DNA of 64,000 nucleotides from Neelides folsomi (Eukaryota; Arthropoda; Collembola; Neelipleona; Neelidae): positions 124,001 to 188,000 of the forward strand of contig JAQGBZ010000050.1 of NCBI GenBank assembly GCA_034687125.1, in the 5' to 3' direction. Within the stretch, counting starts at the first letter, position 1. Each line of letters begins with the position of its first letter. Below the pieces are notes generated by a model. The model was not told where the DNA came from, ran no database searches, and was given only the letters and a program-made list of their open reading frames with translations. The position numbers and the translations under genes are program-made. This document shows positions 26,301 to 39,620 of this stretch, one piece after another.

Positions 26301-29300
26301 GGACCGCAACCTGTTTTATTAAATTAAATTCGCGAATAATTTTAAAACTCGTCGGCTCAAGAAAAGAATTTATTTCTTTATTCGAATTTGGCTTAAGTTT
26401 TACCCAAAATATAATGCCGAGGTAAATCGGGCTTTTTATACAATTTACCACATGCGATGCAAATATTGATATTTGATAAATGATTCATTGAACTTTACCC
26501 TTCACGTTTTCTTTGACAATGAATGGAGAGAACGTTTAATTTGGAATAATTTGATGATAAGATGTAATGGTTAGGTTTAAGATTGAATTTAACATGAACT
26601 TTTATAAGAATGCTATTGCCTTTATGAGCTCCGACTATGTTCTAAGTATTGTAAAAAAAGTTGATAGATTCAAACTGTATTAAAGAACTGTAATGAATTA
26701 GTGCATTATATGAAAAGAACCAATTATCGTTGTTTTAACTCGTTAATTTTTATGTAATAACAGAGAACACATGACAGATGACATACCTACACACTACAAA
26801 ATAGTTAGTACATAGTTTACAAAAATACTTATGATTTTTATATTAGTAGTTGATTTTATATTATAATTATGATTTCAGCTCGCATATTCGTCAACCATGT
26901 TACTTGATCAAGATTACGTTACTTCACCTGCAGTTTCTTTTCCCTCACTTTCACACTCACAATCAAATAGCACGCAAATCTTTATTTGAATTTATGCAGT
27001 TGTAATTCACCAGAACAAGGACTTGGGAAATGCAACATTTGGTGTTAGATTCCTTGTATGGAAAAGTGTCGTTTTGAAATTCAAAGACTTGTCGCGAAGG
27101 CTGTCAACTCGTCGACCATGTCTGTACGGTTTGATGAGTATTTATTTGAAAACAAGGCTTATTCTACAAGGCACTGTCCTTGCGTTTATCATTTTTATTA
27201 TGGGATGGAAGCGTCTTTGAATTTGCTAAAGGGATTTGGGATGAAACGTTTGAGTATTTGATTCCGAGGAAATGGTATATAAATCATATAAAAGAATTGA
27301 ATCATCTCTTCGTGCCATTCCTTATGAAAAGCTTATCAATTATTTATACAAAGAGGATTGTTAACTTATAACACATTCGGATATTGGACTATGAATTATT
27401 TTGACCAAGAGTGGATGTTTACCGAGCTCCAATGCGAAACTCATACACTTTTGTGTGTGTATCGGATGACGGCTCTTCGCTCATAAAATATTAAATGGTT
27501 TATGAAACAATAAACATCCGCTCCAAATCTGCAACCGATTCTTAATTATACTTTCGTGCGAATTCTTCTCACTCCCTTTAATTGACACTTTCCTTGAGAA
27601 ATTTATTGATTGGTTAATTGGAAACTTCCAGCATTCCTCCATGCCCATCGTTATTATCATTAATGGAATGAACTCGTAATTTAGGCTGATTCTCGTCTGT
27701 TTTTAATTAACAGGAATTTCCTTTGTGTGGTAGATCGTTTATTTTATTATCTCAGTCAGTGGATCTTAAGATATTCACCAGCGAGCATGGAGAGAATTTG
27801 CTTAATAAGGTGGACGAGACGCTGGGAAGGGTCAAAGAGTAATTTAGAAAATGAGGAAAGGAATACCATAAATGTCTCGCCTGGGGGTTACCTCTTACGG
27901 ATCGCCTTCTGTCCGCAAAGGAAATGAGACGTCTTTCTCCTTAAATGGAATCATCTAATCTCCAAAACGCCGTCTCTCCATATCAAATCCACTTCACCTT
28001 TTTAAAATCACAAGTTTGATATGGACATTTGAGTGGTTAATTCTTAAGAGGATTAATCTTCTATTATTCTACTCCGCGTACGAGCTGTTTCCATCCTTTT
28101 GAATGATCCTTTGTAAGGAGATGATAAGTTACTCTCATTTGAGTTATTGTACTTATTCCCTTCGTATATCTGCCCCGGGTTAGGCAATTAATAATATCTC
28201 GGGAAGAAGGCCACTCTTTTCAACTTCTTATAATAGATTATATGTATCTACTCGTATTTGTACGCTATAATGATAGATATAATGTATACTCGAAATTGCT
28301 AAAGTTGCACCCCATTCTTCAAATTCGGAGCATTTTTGTCGGTTTTTTTATTTTTAAATTTGTGGATTTTCTCTACTTTGAGGTTCTACAAAGCATTTGA
28401 GAGAGTTAAAAATTTTATGGGGAAAGTTATGTCTGAGAAGATTAGATTTTCCTTTGCGTGGTTATCAACTGCCGGAGATAAATTTCCGACGTACACGAAT
28501 AAACTAACTAATATAAATAGTATGGTATAAGATGAGTTGCACTCTCTTTGTTTCTTTCTTCTTATCTAGTTTGTAGATCTTTGAGTTGAAATTGGGCTTG
28601 AAAGATGTCTTGAAAAACAAGTAACTGGGACATGGGTTTTTTGAGGAATCAATATTAACAGGGATAGTAAGAGAATAATAGAAAGTTTGAAAAGAAAGCG
28701 GAAGAATCTCTGCAAAACTGTGCAAAACTAATTCCACACAATGTTGCACACTCATAGAATTTCTTTGGAGAAAGTTTGTCCATTATCAATAGAATTAGCT
28801 TTCAGCTCAAATGATCCTATCTCCAATTCTGTCTTCTGATATCTCTAGACAATTTCGACGGTCCGGTTAATAAAATATGACCTCACATTTTCTATCCGGT
28901 TCGTGCCATCTTCTTTGTTGGTTCTTGGCTACGATGTAATTTTTCCTCATTATTGTTAAAGTAAAGAAGGAAAGGCACGAGGTCTATTATTACTTTTAAG
29001 CAACTCCATTGGGTATAGTTAACATACTTAAAATAAAGGCTCATATAGAACTTTACTGTTTGTTTTCCTTTTGAGGCATTGCTGAAAGATTTCTTATCAT
29101 TTACCATTTCCTCTATTTTCTCCATGACCGCTCATAATGCGTGACGAATTTCCTGGAAGAGATTGAAATGAAATATGAGAGAGAGGTAAAACTCCTCTGA
29201 CCGCTCCTGACTCCTCCGTGTGTGTAGTAAAGGAAGGGTTCAAGATATTCGGAAATTGCGAGAGAAACGATACTTTAAGCTTTCCATTAACAATAAATAA

Positions 29301-32300
29301 AATAAATGGGGCCTGTATGAGCAGTTCATACGCCCAATTTCATTGAGGGGAATAATTCCCCCGTTATCTCTTCACCACTTTATTATTTACTAAACTTCCT
29401 CTGTATTTCTCTTCTTGTATATTGAGGAAATTTACATCTTTATCATATGAGATGCCAATTAAATGTTATTTTATTTAGGGGAAATCTACTTTGATGTGCT
29501 TCAAAGTAAGTAGTTTAATAATTTAACCCAATTTAACCTAGTTTTTTTTAAATTCATGCCTTATTAAATGTTGTAGCGAGAATTGAAACGTTTTACTTAT
29601 TTCGCTTGAAATAACTTTATTAAAATGATTTCCATAAAAGACTTCCTCTCTCTGGGAAGCGAAGGAACACTCTTCTTGTATAAATAATTAATTTTTCAAA
29701 GTTGAAATGTTTGGGTGTACTAGACGGAGTCAAAATGACCGAACTTTCTTAAATTGCTCGAATGTGAATGGTTAGAAAGGGAATGTAGAGTACATAGCAA
29801 GGGAAGACTTCAATTACTTTCCTACGCCTCTAATCGTAAGTACGCCTCAATCTTTCTCCATCTCTTTAAGTGAGGTGAGGTTAATTCAATCTTGGAGGAT
29901 TGGAAAAGTTTAGGTAGTAGGATTGGTCGATAGAAATGACGTAAAAGTAGGGAAAAGAGATCTTGAGAATTATAAAAGGATTTCCAGAGGACACTTTCAT
30001 CACAATTTTATCGTATGGAGAGAAGCAAATCCTTTCATGGTTTATGAACCCAAATTGAATCATGTATGAGAAAGGGGTTTATAATATATGTATATGCAAA
30101 GCGTAAAAGTATGATGATTGGGGAGTTTGGAGCTTAGGTTGAATTTTGGATATGATTCAATTAATATTTGGTTCTCTTCCAGAATGTGGTGGACGATTAC
30201 GGGGAACTACGGGAACATCCTCCCTATTGATTGGTCCAAGACGTACGCTCGGAAACTTCAACTCCCTGCACTCAACCTCAACGAGCAAGTAAGTTAGAGA
30301 AAAAATGAATGGAAATTGGGTTTTTAAAAGGAATTTATTTTAAATAATTGATAAAGGTATTGAAAGAGAGTATTTGACTACTATAGGAGTAAATAGATCT
30401 TCGTGAGAAACTTGATCGTTTTCTCTAAAAGTCTTATGTCATTTTGGGAATTCGGGAATTTAGTTTGCATGTAATGTATATTTTACATTGTACATTAAAT
30501 GTATGGTATTCGTATCTCTTCCGCTTTCCGCTCCTTTGATATCAATTGTTTCGTTCGTTATCTTGAGGATGTTATTATAGAATTAGTATTTAGAAGTAAT
30601 GAGAATTGGGACTTGGGGATGCAAATGGATTCACATTATACTCTGGCATTCTACACAATTATAGGACTCTCCAATTGGCAATTTCACTAACTAACCTAGC
30701 TAATTGAGAAGAGAATTAAAAACAATTCTTCCTATTTATTTTTGCGAGATGAAGAACAGCAGTTGGGGAGAGAAATATGGGAAATGTAAATGCCATGACC
30801 TATAAAGTAGGAAACCAAAGAGCTTGTGCCATATGCTCCAGCACTAATTCAAGTCCCATATTGTAAAAGATAAGAGGATAACAATATTCACATTTCCACC
30901 AGAAACCTAATTTCCTTCTAAATTGATGGAGGGATATGGTAAGGACATTAAAGAGCAATGTCGACAAATGGCAAAGTCAATTACTAGGATCATCCTTGAT
31001 GGAAAGAAAATGGCCAGAGAGAAAATAGGGAGATAGGAGTAGAAAATTACAACCGTGAAAAATAAAAAATATAAAAAGCTTTTGACATTTTCATTAATAT
31101 CTTTTGTTATATTTTTATTATATTTGATGCTATTTTATAGTTGGATGATCTTATATTTCATATCTTGTAGGAAGTTGGAAATAAAATATGATAGGTACAT
31201 GTATTGATAGTTGGTATTCTTTTTTGCGCGGTGTGGATTTTTTAAAAAAGCATTTTATTGGCCTATGACTTGACAGCAAGGAGAGAAATATTATGATGTT
31301 AAATTCCCTCATGGCTATTTGAGATTGATTTTCCTCAGAACCAATTTGCAATATAAGTTCACTAAATTCGATATGTGCAAAAAGTATATCGGAATTTATT
31401 GGAATGGCGAATGGCTTCAATGAATGTATCGTATTCTTGGATTAAGTGCAAAATATGGTTTTGTATAAGTTAACCATGAAATTTTTTCGAGTCGAGAAAT
31501 AAAATCCCATAAAATACATATGGAAAGAGTAGTTAGTCACCTTACTCTTGAAATTATTATATTATTACGTGAGAAGCTTTAATTTAATTGCACAATTATA
31601 CTAAACTTTTCTTTTCCAATGATTTCAATATATGCCTGAATAAGGCTCTAGGTTTTTATTCCTGTTGCGAAATTACGTTTCAAAACTAGAAATAATGACG
31701 AGAGCTTCCTTAAGAGCTTTAATATATTTAAAAAAATATATAAGGAAAGGTCTTATATTAAAAAAAGATCATCTACGTATGTTAGTACGCCTTTAGGGTT
31801 TATCCTCTAAATAACCTCTCTGATATTTGAGATATTTTAATGGATAATTCGATTTTTGAATTTATACGATCATGCATCGTATGCTGGAAGATAGCTATTT
31901 CCATCTCATTAATTTTTTGGCCTCGTTTCATCTTCATTTGAATGCAGGTCAAGAAACAAGAGGAAGAGTACAGCAGTTTGAGTGACGAGGACGAAGCTGT
32001 AGCAAATGACTTGGACATGCACTCCCTCATCCTCGGTGGAAGACACCATGAAAATGAACCAGAACCTCCAACTGCAGAGGAAGTGATCAAGGAAATCGAT
32101 TTCATTATGCAAGTAAGTCTCGTTCTTCACTTCTTCACACTTCAACTCTCTCTCCTAGTGGGAGAGGCTGAAGTGCATGGAAGAGAAAGAAAAAGAGCAA
32201 TACTGGGTCGTTTCGGGTTTAAAGAGGAAAGAAAAAGAAATTGAAATCGATCGTTTGAATCGGCTTTTTCCTCTTTACGTCCCAACTTCTCAATCCGTCC

Positions 32301-33488
32301 ATTCCTTATCTCACTTTAAGTAACCATGATGAAGAGGTTGCTTCGGAGTGTATGAGGAACCTCCGGTGTCTAACCTAATAGCATTTGTGATGGATGGGAT
32401 TTGTTTTCAGGATTCACCTGCATCCGAATGCTGTTCAGACGAGAGCTCATGCAGCTGTCAAGAGAGGAGCGGCAAAGGGAAACATTGCACTGCACCCTTT
32501 TACCAAGAAAGTAAGTCAATATCAAATATCTCTCTTTTTGACATTCCACTGGCAAATACTTTATTATTTACACAAGCATTAGTCAGAGGATTTCCATTGA
32601 CCCTTTTTTCCTTTTTGTTTGTAGAACTTAACGACTTGTCTGTTTGTGAGTTGAATGAAGTTCTTATGGAATTGGAAGCCCAAATCAAGGAAAACTCCGA
32701 GGTTCTCATTGCGGAACTCGCACTTCGAGATGAGTTGGAGTATGAGAAGGAATTGAAGAATTCCTTCATCTCCCACCTCCTTGCCGTTCAGACCAAACGG
32801 CGACAGCACAACCTTGACCGGAAGAAGAATAAAGTCGGAGAGAAAAATGCTCCGAATGGATCTCCTCAATCCAAAGTAAGATTCCATGTGTTGAAGAGAC
32901 AGCCATAGTATTTATTAGCAGACTTAAAACTCATTTCCAATCCCTGGGATGTGTGCGATGGAGATATGGTGAAAGGAGAGATGGGGGAAAAGTAGGTCGG
33001 TTTTTTCCCTCATTGCAGCACCCGTGTCGGAGAAAGGCGGAGAAATGAATGTGCATTTCCACGTTCTTTATCCTTGAGGCACATTTTTATAGATAGAGAG
33101 ACGTAAATCTATTTCTCCTATTTTCTCTTCCTTTTAACTCACATTTCCAATCTCTTTTTATGTAGTATTTGACGACAGTCATTCCATACCACGCTGCAAA
33201 TGGACCACCTCAGAATCCAACACTTCAGGTCCTCATCAAAAGTAAGCATACATGAATGAATTCTCATTTGGTTGGAAAATAAAACTTGAAAGTCGTCTGT
33301 GGGTTGACCCATAATTTACTATTGATGTCATTCTTTTTTTAGTTCTCAAAGCTATTGAACAAGATAGCCCCGCTGTTCCCACTCTCTTGACCGACTACAT
33401 TCTCAAAGGTATGAAAAATATGAAAATTGGATTTTTTTACTGAATACTCAATTTTCTCTGCTATTTTCCAGTTCTGTGCCCAACTTGA
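23311..33488 (+). CDS. FEZ1: Fasciculation and elongation protein zeta (FEZ1 / Unc-76), kinesin-1 adaptor
   Basis: Eight coding exons join in frame to 415 residues: 23311-23777, 30183-30288, 31948-32112, 32411-32510, 32625-32875, 33166-33241, 33343-33408 and 33472-33488. Hallmarks of the family run in order: the acidic N-terminal segment (ESEDFVDLCSDLQSL, then SLEDLVNTFDEKITKCFCNY); NYGNILPIDWSKTYARKLQL; SDEDEAVANDLDMHSLI; the coiled-coil region (VCELNEVLMELEAQIKENSE, ALRDELEYEKELKNSFIS); and the conserved C-terminus (YLTTVIPY, NGPPQ, VPTLLTDYILKVLCPT). The family links kinesin-1 to cargo and is needed for axon bundling and outgrowth; worm and fly orthologues are both called unc-76. The start could be Met-1 or the Met three codons later. 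It has a 6.4 kb first intron and a last exon with only 17 coding bases. Length and both conserved blocks match the family. Confidence 0.95.
23778..30182 (+). other. 6.4 kb first intron of FEZ1/Unc-76, no gene seen inside
   Basis: The donor is CCA|gtaagt and the acceptor is tcttccag|AATGTG, and the codon split across them reads CAA (Gln). Several 60-90-codon ORFs on both strands have no coherent features. Patches with higher GC (about 25500-25900) may be regulatory, but I cannot support a named element. Confidence 0.6.
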
Positions 33489-36400
33489 AAGGACGATTGA
33501 AGAACACATTTCTATTTTTGCACTTCAGAACAATCAAACAGAAAAGAGCGCTGAAGTTGGAGCAAATATTCATCCTTTTTTCCGAGGAGGTTCATAATGA
33601 GTTCCTTCATTTACACTTTACGAGGTAGTACTAGTTATTGGTATGCAGAGAATGAGAGGTGGCTGACGCTTGGAGATAATAAATCTTAATGAGGAGAGTC
33701 AACTGCAGTAAATCAAGAAGGAGGCGCATAAATTGAGAGAGGAAATGGATCCGCAAGTGCTAAATCAAAATTCTTTTGGCTATCAAACCGAATACTAAAT
33801 ACGATTATTAGATATTAAAATTCTCCACTTTAAAATAGGAAGCCCTTTTAAGGGTCTTATATAAGACGGATTAAAGCTTGATTAAAGTGAGCTCAAGCAC
33901 TTTATGCCTCTCCTCAACGGTTCTTATTCATAATTCTCAGTCAGTCGCGGAATTCAAACCATTCGTATGCAATTTTCTACAATACCGTAGTTTTTAGTAG
34001 AACAAAAATAATGTACATTTAGCTTAGCTAAATTAAATTATCTACTACGTACAATATAATGCTATCATACAAACAAATTGTAAGGTGGTACTACAACATA
34101 AAAAAGAAGACTCGCTATTTTTTCTCTCTATTTCGCTCAGCTATATAATGACAATTTTAATCAAAAAAAGTAATGTAGTAGAATGATAATGTTAAATGGA
34201 TGTGGAACGAGTCAAAACATGACTGAACTACCTATTAAAAATTTAAATGATTAGAAATGCTAACGCTAGTATTTTGATCTAATATTAAGAAACCAATCCT
34301 TTATGAACCTTAGAATACAACCAATAATTAATTGAGTAATAATAATCTGCGTAGACTACTTATCTACTTACCTAAACATGATATTCTTTATTGTATAGTT
34401 TAGATTTAAAGATTAAATGTTAAGATAGTTTAATGAATGACAAACATAATACTTTGACTAAACAAATTATATAAAATTATTTATGTTTATGCACAAAGCA
34501 TAGATAATAGGTAAATAAGAAAAGTTAAGCGCACCTGCCTGCCTATTATACAATTAAGCATCGTTTTATTACAAAATGCCTAAATATTGTAGCTTTTTAA
34601 ACAGAAAATGTGGCCATAGTTGAAATGTTGTTCCTTTTCGTTATACGTTTACAACAATAAACAATCTTTCTAGTCAAATTTTTTACGCTTGTGTGCATCT
34701 TGTATGAAAGTTAAAAACAAAAAGAAAGATCGGTTAAATACTCTCTCACGATCAGATGAAAATAGACATGAAGCTTGTTTTTCCTCAATGCCAACACAGA
34801 TGAAAAATATACCATACTACCATACATCGTTAATATTCTAAATATGAAGATGCAATGCGGTGCATGTTTAACATTCAAAAATTGTTAAGACCTAAGATTT
34901 ATAATACAGGTACGATATACGATTTATGTAAATGTTAGGTTTATCTAGATCCTACTAAAAAATAATTACATTACATGGTATAGGAGAAATGAGAATGCAT
35001 TATGAAATTATGATAAAAACTGTTTGAGGTATTTGAGGTATCTTATTGATTTTTCCTTAAAAATGTCGTACCTTGGATTTATGGGTCTTTTTAATTTAAA
35101 CCACTGTGCCATCATGCATCACTTTGAAAATATCTGTAGGGAGTAAATTGATGTATTTTAGGGGTTTAATAAGGGTTTGAATAAGATGAAAATTTTAATT
35201 AAAAATAAGATAACTTACAAACAGCATAAAATTTTAATGATCAAATGACCTTTTAATCAAAGGGAAATCAATATTTGAATTATTCCAAAATAACTTAAAG
35301 GCATGACAGAATTGGCTAGAAATTAAAGATACTTTTACCAACTTAGCTTGTCAATGTTAGTTTGAGCTGAACAATTATGAGTGTTTGTTGCTGAAATGCC
35401 TAAATGGTTAACATAAACGAATAATGTTTAAAGTACGCTAATTGTTCTTTTATATAAGAACTTGTCATTTCTTTCGTACTTTTAGATAATCTCCATCAAA
35501 AACATAAAGTTAATCTAACGAATACAAGACATATTGATTCTTCAAGCTATGCATTTGGCTATTACAATTAAACATATTCAGCAATTCTACATTATATATG
35601 GTATGTTACATACAGATATATGAGTTTTTATTTAAATACATATAGTTTTTATTATTGTATGTAAATACTTATGTAGCTGACTTTAAAGTAGTAAATTGTA
35701 AATAAATACAAGCACCATATATATTTATTTTTAATTATAAGCGTGAAAATTTGAATGACTACACTGCATTTAACAATTAAGTTAAGAATGAATGAAAATC
35801 ATGACTATTTAATTAAAATATAAAATGTGCTGATTTTAAATCAAGAGCTATTATTATAAAATTATATAAATAATTTAGAATTATTTTGATTTTAAACAAT
35901 AACATAACCTAATTGTTCAATTTAAGTAAAAATTGCTAGTCTATTAGATGTGACTTTTATATGTAAAATATAATATACTATGTATACCTACGCATAAATA
36001 TACTCGTTTGAATATTTTTATCTTCTTCTTTACTATGTCCAATCAAAATATGTAATTTACTTATTGTTTGACTGTCAGTTTATTACTCAATTGCTTATGT
36101 AATTTAATTTTCGAAATTGTTGAAACGAAACATTTCAAATTACAAGAATTCATCACTTGTAGTAAAAATATCATCAATTTCTCCCTATAAGAGCCCCATT
36201 ATTTTTAGGAGCAAAGTAGAAAATTAAATGTAGGATTTAAAATAAGACAATTCTTTGGAATTTTGAAATAAATACCCAATGTTAGTATAATAATAGGTTA
36301 ATGTAATGTGTTTCAATCTTATCAAATATAAAATAAATCAAATGATATTTTTTCGTGATATTTTCTTTGTATTGTAAATTAAACTGTTGTAAATTATAGT

Positions 36401-36832
36401 TTTAGTATAAGCGTAAAAATATCCTAATAAATACTACAGAGAGTACGAAACATTTAGATTTATAGTTGAAGTGGCTTAAGTCGTAAATTAATGAACTTTG
36501 TCTTGTATCAGTATGTTACATACTAGATATCAATATATAATTCATTATTTATGTTTACATTAAATTGTATTAAAATTAACAGAATGAAAATAAAGCTTCG
36601 CGTTTTATCAAGTAAATTCTTATTAGCTTTATAATTATTGACAATACATTAATTTCTGCGCAATAAACAGAAATTATTTATTTTACACATTTTTGAAATT
36701 AGTTATTCATGCTCTTTGTAATTTTAATTCAAATGTCCATATAAGTGTAAATGTATAATTTAATATTTTTATAGTTTAAAATATGATCTAGGGGAGGTTA
36801 AATGTATATATAAATATTATAATTCGGAAGAC
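33489..36832. other. AT-rich convergent intergenic region
   Basis: FEZ1 (+) and UBXN1 (-) end toward each other here, so the stretch holds their 3' UTRs and about 3 kb of AT-rich DNA without ORFs of note. A TTTATT at 36677-36682 (AATAAA on the minus strand) is a plausible poly(A) signal for UBXN1. Confidence 0.55.
33678..33683 (+). promoter_or_regulatory. Candidate poly(A) signal AATAAA of FEZ1/Unc-76
   Basis: It is the first clear AATAAA after the TGA at 33486-33488, about 190 bases downstream, on the same strand. Confidence 0.4.
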
Positions 36833-38688
36833 TCAAGCAGATTTTGTCACCATTAACACAGCAGATGGAACAAGACCTGTTAAAACAAAATAATTTCATC
36901 CTCAGATAATGACACCCAGTCTTTTGTCGCTTTAAATCATATTTATTAAAAGCTTTCAACCCAACTATAATTTTAAACTGACCAAGGGCCTCAAGAGGAA
37001 TGTCGTATTCATCTCCTGTGAAGACCTTTTTGGGGAAAGAAGTCATGAGATTAAATCCTCCAACGAGTCCGTCATCTCGGTTGATCTCAATATAGAGTCG
37101 GACGGCAGCTAAAGGCTCATTTGAACCAAATGTTTGAGTCAATGTTTTTCCATTTGGCAATTTCATCTAAAAATTACATTTCAGGGTCAGTCAACAAATC
37201 TTCATTTTATTCGATAATGAGAATCCAGCCCCAAAGCCCTATTATTATGACCTGCAGTTTAGTTTGTTTGTATTCCTTCTTTGGAGCGGGAGTGGCATCT
37301 TTTTCAGTCTCAACTTTAGTACTGCTCACAGCAGGAGAACCATTTGTAGCCGATGTGGTAGCAGGAGCGGGCATTCCATATTTCTCCCGTCTAGCTGCCT
37401 TGTCAGCCTCAATTTGAGCTGAGACGGTTCAATAAATAATCGTTTATTATAGGAAAAATAGAAATCTCTTGCAAGTAAGTACTAATACATGTAATACTAA
37501 GATTGAGACAGAATAGTTCGAACCTTTAACCCTTTCCCTTGCCCTTTGATCGTCAATCTTTTCCTTCCTACGGGCTTCAGCTATTGCCTTCATCTCTTGT
37601 TCTTCAAATCGACGTTTCGCTTCAAGCATATCTTTACCCGATTTGACACGCAATTTCTCTTGCTCAACGGCATCTTTCTTTTCTCGTTCCTCGCGTTCTG
37701 CCCGTTTCTGCTTCAACTTTTCCTATTTACATAATAAAAATTGAAGTAAATCCTGTTAGTTATTGGTAAGTTAAGTAGTATTAATTACGATTAGTAAGAA
37801 TATAAAGTTTAATTTTATATTCAGTTTATTCAATGTACAATTACCTCAATCCGTTTTAATTGCTCTTCTTTTTCCTCTGGAGTCAAAGGCTTCTTCTCCT
37901 CTGTAGATTCAGAGAAATTAGTATGATTGGTCTTGGCAGCGTGGTATTCCATCATCTCAGCATTCTTGAATAAAGCTCCACACCTTTAAAATATTAAAAA
38001 TTATTCAAATCAATATGGAATTAAATATATAATTTTTATGACTTTTAACTCACTCTTCACATTTGTAAGACCGAACAACATCATCACTGGTTTTTCCAGA
38101 AGTTGAAGGTTCATTCACTTCTTCTGAAGTTTCACCAGGTTTTTCAGCCTTCTGTTCAGCTTCAACGAGTTTACTACTTGTGTCGTTGTCACCGTTCGTC
38201 AAAAGCCTGTAAAATTGTTAATTAATTATTAAAGTTGTAACTCCACCAGCCATTATAAATCATTTTATTAAGAATATCTCTTATTCGAATGATATTATTA
38301 AGAAAGACAATTTTACCATTCCATTGCCGGTTCCACTCCTTTATTCCCTGTCGCCGAAACGGCAGTTTCCCTATAACAAGCATAATTCATTCATCTAATA
38401 ATGTAATACTAATCAATTACCCAAATCACAAATAAATGCCCCATTCTATAATTGCGTATTGTTTCAAATAAACAGAAATTGAAATAGTAATTGGGCAGAA
38501 TAAGACTGACCGGTGAATGAATAAAAGTTGTTAAAACATTATAAAATGAAACTATCCAGATAATAATAAAGGGAAAATAGTTATTTTGCAATTTGAAGTT
38601 ATGAATTTTATTGAGTAATATGAAATTGGTCTTACGCCTTGTCTTTTGGAAAACCCATTTCCACAAGCAATTGAACAAAATCCGACAT
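36833..38688 (-). CDS. UBXN1: UBX domain protein 1 (UBXN1/SAKS1-type): UBA, zinc finger, coiled coil, UBX
   Basis: Eight minus-strand exons join in frame to 330 residues: 38688-38636, 38370-38317, 38206-38054, 37983-37845, 37722-37524, 37418-37252, 37166-36983 and 36876-36833. The N-terminal UBA domain reads FVQLLVEMGFPKDKAETAVS and then GNKGVEPAMEWL. A C2H2-type zinc finger follows (CEECGALFKNAEMMEYHAAKTNH, C-x2-C-x12-H-x5-H), leading into NFSESTEEKKPLTPEEK. A long Lys/Glu/Arg coiled coil comes next (EKLKQKRAEREEREKKDA and on). The UBX domain is at the C-terminus (MKLPNGKTLTQTFGSNEPL, AAVRLYIEI, ALGLVPSAVLMVTKSA). UBX proteins recruit p97/VCP and the UBA binds ubiquitin; UBXN1 is a negative regulator in ubiquitin-dependent degradation. 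A shorter read-through of the seventh exon is possible but would break the UBX core. Start and end both match the family. Confidence 0.94.
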
Positions 38689-39620
38689 GTTGACTGAGAT
38701 TTGATTCAATTTTACAATCCAAAATATCTGTCAGAAGAGGAAGTAGATTGAATCGACGATTATTAAATAACAAATGTAGAAAAAAATTAAGTGACAATGA
38801 CAAATAATTGGATTATGATTCGATTCAAGAATTCAATTTTACTCTCGAAAAATGAATTCTCTCGTGCGGATTTCTATTGCACACCAAGCATTAATAAACC
38901 GGACCATATCGCAGGTATTTGCTTGCTATATGCTTTTTTATCATTTCCCAATCCAAATTCCATTTTTTGCATTTGAGCTTGTAACACGTCTCAGCGAATT
39001 ATAAAAAATGTAAACGAGTAATTATCAAATATTTTAGGTATATTTTATTTCATAAAAATACCTTTTTGAGATTTTACGGTGTAGCATGTTAAAACTAATC
39101 AATCAAAAACATCGGAAAATATAACAAGACTGATAAGTGGTTTAATTAGAAAATAACTTAAATTATACTGTGATTAAATATTATTTAACAGCGGTTAAAA
39201 GTATTAAGTCATGAGAGTAAAGAAAATTATATTTTAAAATTATAAGCATTCAAAGCTATCAAATAGCACAATTTATAATTTCACTTAATAATATTCGTTA
39301 TTGACAAAATATTTTTTCGATATTTTAAAATTACAATTTTTACAATGTAATTACTATGTATATTACATTAATATCAAATAAAGATCCATTTCCATTTAAC
39401 GTAAAACAGTTTGCGAAATAAGTTAATACACATTATATAATATGCAATCATTTAATATTTATGTGTGTTTGTTTGTAATATAAATGTTATAAATATTACA
39501 TGCGAATCAACGATTGAATAACACACGGCGATATATTTAGTATTTGGTATAATAACGGAACGAAACGAGTAATTGAGTAAAGTGTAACGAATAAAATAAA
39601 GTTTTAGTAGCTTCTTCCAA
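38689..39620. other. AT-rich spacer between KLHDC3 3' end and UBXN1 start
   Basis: This holds the promoter and 5' UTR of UBXN1 and the 3' UTR of KLHDC3 (both minus strand). I see no ORF of interest and no clear core promoter motif. Confidence 0.5.

Noticed and set aside
32348-32908. 186-codon ORF as an independent gene
   Set aside because: It fuses two real FEZ1 exons through a short intron that happens to be open; the family alignment breaks in the intron.
36798-37166. UBX exon read through to 36798
   Set aside because: The read-through loses the conserved GLVPSAVLMV end of the UBX domain, which is recovered by splicing 36983 to 36876.
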